In this document: positions 1 through 6,025 of the stretch, one piece after another
Position numbering within the stretch: the first letter of the stretch is position 1
Layout of the letters: each line of letters starts with the position of its first letter
NCBI GenBank assembly: GCA_003818595.1
Contig: RPQV01000096.1
Span: 1 to 9,369 of the forward strand
Source: Calditrichota bacterium
GTDB lineage: Bacteria; Zhuqueibacterota; Zhuqueibacteria; Residuimicrobiales; Krinioviventaceae
DNA: 9,369 nt
Direction: 5' to 3'
Translations under genes and position numbers: made by a program
Notes under the pieces: model-generated
Databases searched by the model: none
What the model was told of the DNA's origin: nothing
Seen by the model: only the letters and a program-made list of their open reading frames with translations

Positions 1-401
1 AAATCAACTCCCAGGACGTGATCGGCGATTTGATGAAAACAGTTCGGCAGGTTGCCAATATTGCGGTTATTGTTTCTCAAGTAGAAGCCAAGTCTGTCGA
101 TGAGCTGAGACAATATGGTGACTTGTTGAGGGAGAAGATGGGATCGGGAATTGCGGTGCTGGCGGCTTCCGTTCAGGGAAAAGGATCGTTGGTTTGTATG
201 GTCACCAAAGATCTGATTGATGAGCGGGGATTGCGTGCCGGTGATATTGTGAAACAGGTAGCCGGTTACGCCGGCGGAAGCGGCGGCGGGAGTCCGCACA
301 TGGCTCTTGCCGGCATCAAGGAGGTCGGCAAACTTGCTGTTGCGCTCTCGCATGTTGATCAAATAATACTACAATTATCTTCATCAGCGACACTCACTTA
401 A
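1..401 (+). CDS. alaS: Alanyl-tRNA synthetase, C-terminal end (partial)
   Basis: This is the last 132 residues of an alanyl-tRNA synthetase; the reading frame is open from base 3 and the rest of the gene lies upstream of the window. The enzyme charges tRNA-Ala with alanine in the cytoplasm. The piece covers the DHHA1 (C-Ala) domain, which in this family contacts the tRNA elbow and links the aminoacylation and editing sites. Visible hallmarks are a VDELRQYGDLLREKMGSG helix region, a strand pattern like VLAASVQGKGSLVCMVTKDL, and the glycine-rich signature GGSGGGSPHMALAG at bases 273-314. In most family members that signature reads GGGRPDMAQAG, so the R and D positions are changed here (S and H). 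An internal GTG at base 18 is not a start; the same frame continues upstream of it. The stop is TAA at 399-401. Identification is firm from the C-Ala motif and its position at the protein end. Confidence 0.93.
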   Translation, partial: INSQDVIGDLMKTVRQVANIAVIVSQVEAKSVDELRQYGDLLREKMGSGIAVLAASVQGKGSLVCMVTKDLIDERGLRAGDIVKQVAGYAGGSGGGSPHMALAGIKEVGKLAVALSHVDQIILQLSSSATLT

Positions 402-405
402 CCCG

Positions 406-413
406 AAAGGAAA
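406..413 (+). promoter_or_regulatory. Probable ribosome binding site of the GGGP synthase gene
   Basis: AAAGGAAA lies in the 22-base gap after the alaS stop and ends 10 bases before the GTG at 424. Spacing is slightly long but it is the only purine-rich stretch in the gap, and it supports the GTG start, which also gives the expected N-terminus of the family. Confidence 0.5.
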
Positions 414-423
414 CAGTTGATTC

Positions 424-1173
424 GTGAAGGTATTTGATACTCTCTTAGCGATCCGGGAAAAACGCGGCGCCGGATACTTTGTGTTAATCGATCCTGATAA
501 ACAGGATATCCAGCACGCAGCCAAACTTGCCAAAACTTGTGAGTCTGCTGGGGTGGATGCTTTATTAATCGGCGGGAGTCTATTATTGGCTAATGTTTTT
601 GATGATACGATCAAAGCCATCAAAAAAGCATGTAGTTTGCCTGTCATTATTTTCCCCGGCAGCACCAAACAAATTTCACGTCAAGCCGACGCGATCTTGT
701 TTTTATCTCTCATCAGCGGACGAAATCCCGAATCTCTTATCGGTGGCCAGGTTGTTGCTGCACCCATTATTAAATCTATCAATCTGGAGCCGATCTCGAC
801 GGGTTATATGTTTATAGAGTCCGGGACAGTGACTTCAGCACTATTCATGAGCGATACTCGACCGATTCCCTGGGAAAAACCCGATATCGCTGCTGCTCAC
901 GCTTTGGCTGCCCAGTATTTGGGTATGCAATGTGTTTACCTTGAAGCCGGCAGCGGTGCTAAAAACTCGGTTCCCAGTCAAGTCATAGCCGCGGTGCGGC
1001 GCTATACCACGATCCCTGTGATCTGCGGCGGCGGAATCCGAACACCCGATGAAGCCCGAGAAAAGGTAATGGCTGGTGCTAATTTTGTCGTTACTGGCAC
1101 AATTATTGAAAAAGATCCAAATCCGGCACTGGTTAAGGCCTTTGCCGATGCGATTCATGTCAAAGAATCTTGA
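424..1173 (+). CDS. Geranylgeranylglyceryl phosphate synthase family protein (GGGPS/PcrB, TIM barrel)
   Basis: The family transfers a polyprenyl group from its diphosphate to sn-glycerol-1-phosphate, making the first ether bond of archaeal-type lipids; bacterial members include the Bacillus PcrB heptaprenyl enzyme and GGGPS of Bacteroidetes and relatives. The 249-residue length is normal. Motifs seen: LIDPDK at residues 21-26 (the Asp pair near the Mg/diphosphate site), LIGGSLLL at 48-55, FPGS at 77-80, SGRNPE at 98-103, STGYMFIESG at 125-134, YLEAGSGA at 172-179, then the phosphate-binding CGGGIRTPDE at 201-210 and a GTIIEKDP loop at 225-232. The STGYM/YLEAGSGA/CGGGIR combination separates it from other phosphate-binding TIM barrels such as TrpA or HisF. 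No signal peptide; a cytoplasmic, membrane-facing enzyme is expected. Start is GTG, 22 bases after alaS. Prenyl chain length cannot be read from sequence alone, and no sn-glycerol-1-phosphate dehydrogenase or DGGGP synthase is in the window. Confidence 0.9.
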   Translation: MKVFDTLLAIREKRGAGYFVLIDPDKQDIQHAAKLAKTCESAGVDALLIGGSLLLANVFDDTIKAIKKACSLPVIIFPGSTKQISRQADAILFLSLISGRNPESLIGGQVVAAPIIKSINLEPISTGYMFIESGTVTSALFMSDTRPIPWEKPDIAAAHALAAQYLGMQCVYLEAGSGAKNSVPSQVIAAVRRYTTIPVICGGGIRTPDEAREKVMAGANFVVTGTIIEKDPNPALVKAFADAIHVKES

Positions 1174-1227
1174 GTTCAGCCGTCAAAGAGTCGGTGATGC
1201 TGTTGATATAAATAGGTCATGATAGAC

Positions 1228-1237
1228 GGAAAAGAAG
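1228..1237 (+). promoter_or_regulatory. Ribosome binding site that decides the PHP phosphatase start
   Basis: GGAAAAGAAG sits 8 bases before the ATG at 1246. The earlier in-frame ATG at 1219 has only an AGG three bases from it and would add nine residues (MIDGKEANE) ahead of the family's usual N-terminus. The site therefore favours 1246. Confidence 0.6.
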
Positions 1238-1245
1238 CTAATGAA

Positions 1246-2046
1246 ATGAATTTTATAGATACTCATAACCATGTAATCCCTTTTGTTGATGATGGTGCAG
1301 AAGATTGGCAGATGTCACTGCAGATGTTGCGGGAAGCAGAACAGGACGGTATCGCAGAACTGGTCTGTACCCCCCATGTGATTTCCGGCAAGGAACTGGC
1401 TGAGGAGGACAAACTGATCGACCAGTTTGAATTGCTGAAGCAGAAGGCAGAGAAAGCCGGGATTCGTATTAAATTGCACCTCGGTTGCGAACTGTACGTG
1501 CAGCCCAGTTTCGATTTCAGTCGAAAAATCACCACCTTGGCTCAAAATGGGCGTTATTTTCTCATCGAGTTCCCGATGAGCTTAATCCCGACATTTGTTG
1601 CTCAACATTTTTTCGATCTTTTTGCCAAAGAACATACGCCCATCATCGCCCATCCGGAGCGAAATGGAGGTATTATCCTCCAACCCAATAAAGCGTATGA
1701 ATTTGTGCAAAAAGGAGCATTGCTGCAGGTTACTGCGGGGAGCTTGCTTGGACTTTTTGGAAGTCAGGTCAAGAATATCGCGGTACAGTTGATGGAAGCG
1801 AATTTGGTGCAGATTGTTGCCTCGGACGCTCACGACATCGATCGGAGAAAATTAAAATTGCGCCGGGCTTTTGAATATGTGGCCGAGAATTGGGGAACCG
1901 AGCGTGCCAATTTGCTGTTTATAGATAATCCGCAGAAGGTGATAAAAGGTCAGGATATTGAACTTGGTTACTTTCAACCGATCTATACCTATGAGACATC
2001 ACAAAAATCGTTTCGCGACAAAGTCAGATTTTTTTTCCGCCGGTAG
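1246..2046 (+). CDS. PHP-domain phosphoesterase, CpsB/YwqE-like tyrosine-protein phosphatase
   Basis: This is a 266-residue metal-dependent phosphatase of the PHP superfamily, closest in pattern to CpsB/Wzb-type tyrosine phosphatases of Gram-positive capsule loci (YwqE, CpsB), which also occur in FCB bacteria. Counted from the ATG at 1246, the metal-site motifs are DTHNHVIP with H7 and H9, VDDGA at 14-18, CTPH with H44, GCELY with E82, PIIAHPER with H136, and ASDAHD with D194 and H196. LIEFP at 106-110 and VTAGSLLGLFG at 162-172 are also typical of this subfamily. All expected metal ligands are present, so it should be active. No signal peptide is seen, so it is cytoplasmic. A longer form from the ATG at 1219 is possible but less likely. 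The stop is five bases before gmhA. No tyrosine kinase or polysaccharide polymerase gene is nearby, so the substrate (phosphotyrosine protein or a sugar phosphate) is open. Confidence 0.87.
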   Translation: MNFIDTHNHVIPFVDDGAEDWQMSLQMLREAEQDGIAELVCTPHVISGKELAEEDKLIDQFELLKQKAEKAGIRIKLHLGCELYVQPSFDFSRKITTLAQNGRYFLIEFPMSLIPTFVAQHFFDLFAKEHTPIIAHPERNGGIILQPNKAYEFVQKGALLQVTAGSLLGLFGSQVKNIAVQLMEANLVQIVASDAHDIDRRKLKLRRAFEYVAENWGTERANLLFIDNPQKVIKGQDIELGYFQPIYTYETSQKSFRDKVRFFFRR

Positions 2047-2051
2047 ACAAA

Positions 2052-2630
2052 GTGTTGCCGCTTGAGAAAATAAAGAGTCAATTTACAGAAAGCGCTGCCT
2101 TAAAGTTGCGAGTCGCAGAAGAATTGAGCGACTCAATTGGGCGAATGGCGCAAATGATGGCCGATGCAGTTGCTCATGGCGGAAAATTATTAATCTGCGG
2201 CAACGGCGGCAGCGCAGCCGACGCGCAGCACTTTGCCGCCGAGTTGATTGGGCGGTTGGCAAGGGAACGCGGTGCAATTCCGGCGATTGCGCTCACAACC
2301 GATACTTCTATCCTAACCGCTGTGGCTAATGACTATTCGTTCGACAATGTGTTCAAGCGACAAGTTGAAGGTTTGGGAAAACCCGGAGATATTCTCATTG
2401 CTCTGAGCACCAGCGGCAATTCGGAAAATGTCATTCGCGCCCTTAAATCTGCCTTGCAAATGCAGATGAAAACGATCGCCTTGTTGGGAAAAGGTGGTGG
2501 TCGCCTGGCAACACTGGCGGATGAAGTCATTGTCGTTCCCTCAGCTAGTTCACAAAGAATTCAGGAAGTTCACATCACGATTGTTCATGTCTGGTGTGAA
2601 TTAATTGAAGATATACTTTATCCAAATTGA
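2052..2630 (+). CDS. gmhA: Phosphoheptose isomerase (sedoheptulose 7-phosphate isomerase)
   Basis: GmhA converts sedoheptulose 7-phosphate to D-glycero-D-manno-heptose 7-phosphate, the first step to ADP- or GDP-heptose for lipopolysaccharide core, S-layer glycans or capsule. The 192-residue protein is a complete single SIS domain. The signature CGNGGSAADAQHFAAEL covers residues 49-65, with H60 and E64 at the places of the E. coli catalytic and metal residues H61 and E65. STSGNS at 119-124 is the sugar-phosphate loop. RIQEVHITIVH at 169-179 carries Q171 and H179, matching E. coli Q172 and H180. It acts in the cytoplasm as a tetramer in known members. The start is a GTG five bases after the previous stop, with no good ribosome binding site, so translation probably depends on coupling to the PHP gene; a TTG at 2055 is an alternative. 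The later heptose genes (gmhB, hldE/gmhC) are not in the window. Confidence 0.93.
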   Translation: MLPLEKIKSQFTESAALKLRVAEELSDSIGRMAQMMADAVAHGGKLLICGNGGSAADAQHFAAELIGRLARERGAIPAIALTTDTSILTAVANDYSFDNVFKRQVEGLGKPGDILIALSTSGNSENVIRALKSALQMQMKTIALLGKGGGRLATLADEVIVVPSASSQRIQEVHITIVHVWCELIEDILYPN

Positions 2631-2643
2631 GTGATCAGCCACC

Positions 2644-4752
2644 TTGAATTTTCTTAATCCTCTCACACTTTTCGGTCTTTTTGCTGCAGTCCTACCACTG
2701 CTGATCCATTTGTTGACTCGTACCAAATCCCGAATTATCCCCTTCAGCTCACTTTTGTTTCTCAAGCAGTTGGAGAATCAGCAAAATCGCCGGTTGCGTC
2801 TGCGTCAACTTTTATTGCTGATTTTACGTACATGCATCATCCTATTGCTGGTGCTGGCCTTTGCTCGACCAACTCTGAAAGGACGGCTGAATAAACCATT
2901 TGTATCGGATGCCAAATCAACCATCGCTGTCATTATCGATAATTCCATCAGCATGAACAGGGTGGAGGCGGGGAACACCCTCTTTGATTCCGCCAAATCA
3001 TCTGCCGAGCAAATCGCCGATGTCATGCAGCCTGGAGATCAGGTTTTTTTATTGACAACCACTGATACGAGCTCCGAGTTATCGCACCAAAACTTTTTTG
3101 ATCCGGCAGCTCTCAAGCGGGCCATTGTATCTTTGAAGATCAATCATCGGATGACTGATTTTTCTGCCGTTTTAGCTGCGGCAAATCATCGTCTGCGAAA
3201 AAGTTCTGACGTGAATAAAGAAATCTATCTGATAGCCGATTTTCAGGAATCTGGTTTCCATGGTAATGCGGTTGGCAATATGCCGAGTATCCCTGCCTAT
3301 GCTCTCATTAAAAATACGAAAAATGATCAAAATGCGGCGCTGCAATCTCTAATGCTCAAATCCACGATTCTGCAACGAGGTAAAATTGCTGAAATGTCGG
3401 CAACAGTGGCCAACACCGGCAGCCAAACCATTAATAATGTGGTTCTCCAACTTTTTGTCGATGACAATATGGTCGCCCAAACCGATTTTCAGCTTCAGCC
3501 GGGTGGGGCCGCCGTTAAAATGATGCGCTTTACCCTCGAACGCGAAGGTTTTTCATCGGCATTTGCTACCATCGAAGATGATGATCTTCTGGATGATAAT
3601 CGTCGCGATTTGGCTTTTTGCGTTCCTGATTTTATACGAGTTGGGATTGCCGGCACGTCAGCAGCAGAGGCGACCTATATCCGGCTTGCACTTCAGCCTG
3701 AACAGCTGGATAGACCGTTTTTTCAGGTTGCAGCGATCTCCTCCTCAGAGTTGAGCCGAGAGGCGGCAATGCCTTATGATGTATTGATCTGCCACAATAT
3801 GGATCAGGTCGACCCTGAGACGGCAGAAGCCTTTTTGCAATTTGTTGATCGCGGCGGCGGCCTGATCTTTATACTGGGAGAGAATACGAATATTCGTTCT
3901 TTCAACAGCATCCTGGCTCCCAAATTGAACTTGCCCAAACTTGGTGAGATGATCGGAACGTTAAGCCGTGGAACTTCCGGTTTCAGTTTGGGTGAAGTGG
4001 ATCTGGCTCATCCATTATTCTCGGGTGTTTTTGAACAGGAGGAGAGTTCATTCGCAAAGCCGGTTTTCCGCTTTGCGGTTTCGCTGCAGCAGCAGAATGA
4101 CATTGATGTTATACTGCGTTATTCGAATGGCGATCCTTTCCTGTTTGAAAAAAGACGAGGAACAGGACGAATATTGGTAATGACCTCGAGTTTGCAGCCC
4201 GAGTTCACCGACATCACCCGTCGAACGATTTTTGCGCCTTTGATTTCCGGCATGGTGGGATATGCAGGCGCCGGTGGTGTATTTTCTCCTCAGCAGATGA
4301 ATGCCGGTGAAATTCTGCGGCAGAAGATCCCTCAAGAAAAGATTAATTCATCGTTTGAGATCGAGCGACCGGATCGGCAATTTGATCGATTGAACGCGCT
4401 GATGACTGCAAACGGTGCTTGGCTTTACTATTCGCAGACAGATATGCCGGGTATCTACAAGTTATTGGCAGACGGAGCGGTTCTTCAACAATGGACGGTG
4501 GCTCTTGATCCTCGAGAATCCAACTTTACCGCAATAGCCATCGATGAGCTCAAAAAACAGTTCGCCCTGACTCCTATTCCTGCAGATGTTGAATTATCGG
4601 ATTTTATCATGGCGCAGCGTCAGGGTACAGAGTTATGGAAATGGTGCATTGGACTGGCGCTGATTTTATTGATTATCGAAATGTTGTTATACCGTGAAAA
4701 AGGCGAGGTTTCCGCTGATGTTCAAAGAGCAGGAGTAATGCCAGGTGCTTGA
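2644..4752 (+). CDS. BatA-type membrane protein with von Willebrand A domain
   Basis: The N-terminus, MNFLNPLTLFGLFAAVLPLLIHLL, split here as MNFLNPLTLFGLFAAV and LPLLIHLL, is the standard opening of the BatA (aerotolerance regulator N-terminal) domain and fixes the TTG start at 2644. Two membrane helices follow at about 7-24 and 55-74. A VWA domain runs from about 92 to 220: the MIDAS metal site is DNSIS at 99-103, with T171/D172 as the likely further ligands and LIADFQ at 196-201. Residues about 230-325 look like a CARDB/Ig-like beta domain (VANTGSQTINNVVLQLFVDD). Residues about 330-540 resemble a class I amidotransferase-like fold (YDVLICHNMDQVD and RGGGLIFILGEN) with no evident catalytic triad. 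A last membrane helix at about 666-683 ends in a positively charged tail. At 702 residues it is much longer than plain BatA. Most of the protein should lie in the periplasm, but the topology is inferred. No moxR, DUF58 or batB partner is adjacent. Exact role unknown; the family is linked to envelope stress and assembly. Confidence 0.82.
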   Translation: MNFLNPLTLFGLFAAVLPLLIHLLTRTKSRIIPFSSLLFLKQLENQQNRRLRLRQLLLLILRTCIILLLVLAFARPTLKGRLNKPFVSDAKSTIAVIIDNSISMNRVEAGNTLFDSAKSSAEQIADVMQPGDQVFLLTTTDTSSELSHQNFFDPAALKRAIVSLKINHRMTDFSAVLAAANHRLRKSSDVNKEIYLIADFQESGFHGNAVGNMPSIPAYALIKNTKNDQNAALQSLMLKSTILQRGKIAEMSATVANTGSQTINNVVLQLFVDDNMVAQTDFQLQPGGAAVKMMRFTLEREGFSSAFATIEDDDLLDDNRRDLAFCVPDFIRVGIAGTSAAEATYIRLALQPEQLDRPFFQVAAISSSELSREAAMPYDVLICHNMDQVDPETAEAFLQFVDRGGGLIFILGENTNIRSFNSILAPKLNLPKLGEMIGTLSRGTSGFSLGEVDLAHPLFSGVFEQEESSFAKPVFRFAVSLQQQNDIDVILRYSNGDPFLFEKRRGTGRILVMTSSLQPEFTDITRRTIFAPLISGMVGYAGAGGVFSPQQMNAGEILRQKIPQEKINSSFEIERPDRQFDRLNALMTANGAWLYYSQTDMPGIYKLLADGAVLQQWTVALDPRESNFTAIAIDELKKQFALTPIPADVELSDFIMAQRQGTELWKWCIGLALILLIIEMLLYREKGEVSADVQRAGVMPGA
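4731..4735 (+). promoter_or_regulatory. Ribosome binding site of hflX inside the upstream gene
   Basis: AGGAG lies within the last codons of the BatA-type gene, 9 bases before the GTG at 4745. It supports that start and the 8-base overlap of the two genes. The nearer ATG at 4738 is in the frame of the upstream gene and is not a start. Confidence 0.7.
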
Positions 4753-6025
4753 AATTTCGAGCAAGGCTCGAGAACGAGCCATCATTGTAGGAATCGCGCA
4801 CGGTGATCAAAATCGCGCCATGGTGAATGAATATTTGGACGAGCTGGAGTTGCTCGCCGATACTGCCGGAGCGGAGGTTTTAGAACGGGTTGTCCAAGAT
4901 CGTCACCGTCTTGATCCGTCCTACATGCTTGGACGAGGCAAGGCTGAAGAACTTGCACAAATGGCGAAATATCTCGATGCTGATCTCATTGTATTTGATG
5001 ATGATTTAACTCCGGCGCAGGCAAAAAACCTTGAAATTTTATGCAAGATTAAGGTCATAGACAGAAGCGGCTTGATTCTCGATATATTTGCAAAAAATGC
5101 CCGAACACGGGAAGCTCGAACGCAGGTTGAATTGGCACAGCTCAATTATCTCCTGCCTCGCCTGACGCGCCAATGGACGCATTTGTCGCGGCAAATCGGT
5201 GGAATTGGCGTTCGTGGACCTGGTGAAACCCAACTCGAGGTTGATCGTCGACTCATTCGAAACCGAATTAGGGTTTTGGGACGAGAGCTTGAAAAAATCG
5301 GCAAACAGCGTTCGAATCGACGCAAGAGTCGATCCGACTTGTTCAAAGCCGCACTAGTCGGCTATACAAATGTCGGCAAATCGACCATACTTAATGCGTT
5401 GACCAACGCGGATGTTTTGGTTGAGGATCAATTATTTGCCACTCTCGATTCGACGATTCGATCGCTGCTTCTGGATGACCATCAGCGGATTCTTCTCATT
5501 GACACAGTCGGTTTTATTCGCAAACTTCCGCATCATCTCATCGCCTCTTTCAAGAGCACTCTGGAAGAAGCAGCGGATGCTGATCTGTTGCTCCATGTGA
5601 TTGATGTCAGTCATTCCGCCTTTCGAGATCAAATTGCAACGGTCAAAACTGTGCTGCATGAGCTGGCAATTGATGATCGCCCCCTTTTGCATGTGTTTAA
5701 TAAAATTGATCTGCTTGAAGATCGTTCCTTTTTAGCTGATTTGGAACGCTCGTTTGAACCTTGTGTTTTTATTTCCGCTGCACAGGGAGTTTTTCTGGGT
5801 GATTTGGTTCGTAAAGTGTGCGAATTAATGAATCAACAGGAAGATATCTATTCCATCAAATTTCCACTCAGTGCCTCCAAAGTAATCGCCAAGCTCTATC
5901 AGGTGGCAAAAATTCTTAACATTGAATATTCGGACGATGGTGTTGTGGTGGAATTGAAGAGTGATCGACAAAACAGCGGGCGCGTTCTTCGTCTGACTGA
6001 AGAAGCGCAAGGAGTTCGTTTGTGA
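4745..6025 (+). CDS. hflX: Ribosome-associated GTPase HflX
   Basis: HflX binds the 50S subunit and, in characterised bacteria, splits stalled or hibernating 70S ribosomes under heat or antibiotic stress. The 426-residue protein has the full architecture. The N-terminal HflX domain contains LGRGKAEEL near 62-70 and VIDRSGLILDIFAKNARTRE near 104-123. The conserved linker GGIGVRGPGETQLEVDRR lies near 157-174. A coiled, Arg/Lys-rich helix precedes the G domain. G domain motifs: G1 GYTNVGKS at 206-213, a probable G2 threonine in the ATLDSTIR segment, G3 DTVGF at 253-257, G4 NKID at 319-322 and G5 ISAAQG at 343-348. A short C-terminal domain completes it. Every motif is intact, so it should be active. 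It starts with GTG eight bases before the end of the upstream gene, and its stop overlaps the next start, so all three are probably co-translated. No hfq neighbour, unlike in enterobacteria. Confidence 0.96.
   Translation: MLEISSKARERAIIVGIAHGDQNRAMVNEYLDELELLADTAGAEVLERVVQDRHRLDPSYMLGRGKAEELAQMAKYLDADLIVFDDDLTPAQAKNLEILCKIKVIDRSGLILDIFAKNARTREARTQVELAQLNYLLPRLTRQWTHLSRQIGGIGVRGPGETQLEVDRRLIRNRIRVLGRELEKIGKQRSNRRKSRSDLFKAALVGYTNVGKSTILNALTNADVLVEDQLFATLDSTIRSLLLDDHQRILLIDTVGFIRKLPHHLIASFKSTLEEAADADLLLHVIDVSHSAFRDQIATVKTVLHELAIDDRPLLHVFNKIDLLEDRSFLADLERSFEPCVFISAAQGVFLGDLVRKVCELMNQQEDIYSIKFPLSASKVIAKLYQVAKILNIEYSDDGVVVELKSDRQNSGRVLRLTEEAQGVRL
6009..6014 (+). promoter_or_regulatory. Ribosome binding site of the sigma-54 response regulator
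   Basis: AAGGAG within the end of hflX, 7 bases before the GTG at 6022. It is one of the best ribosome binding sites in the window and fixes the start at the four-base GTGA overlap. Confidence 0.8.

Noticed and set aside
384..668. 94-codon minus-strand open frame spanning the alaS-GGGPS gap
   Set aside because: It mostly overlaps the GGGP synthase coding region, has no recognisable domain and no supporting ribosome binding site was seen.
1095..1109. TGGCAC-N5-TTGA, resembling a sigma-54 promoter
   Set aside because: It lies inside the GGGP synthase coding region (codons for TGTIIE) and lacks the GC at the -12 element. It is explained by the protein sequence.
1219..1245. Earlier in-frame ATG for the PHP phosphatase, adding nine residues
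   Set aside because: The family begins a few residues before the D-x-H-x-H motif, and a good ribosome binding site (1228-1237) precedes the ATG at 1246, not the one at 1219.
1174..1245. Possible promoter in the 72-base gap before the PHP gene (TTGATATAAAT near 1204-1214)
   Set aside because: It has an AT-rich part, but no paired -35 and -10 elements at normal spacing. It is too weak to call, although it is the longest gap in the window and the likeliest place for an internal promoter.
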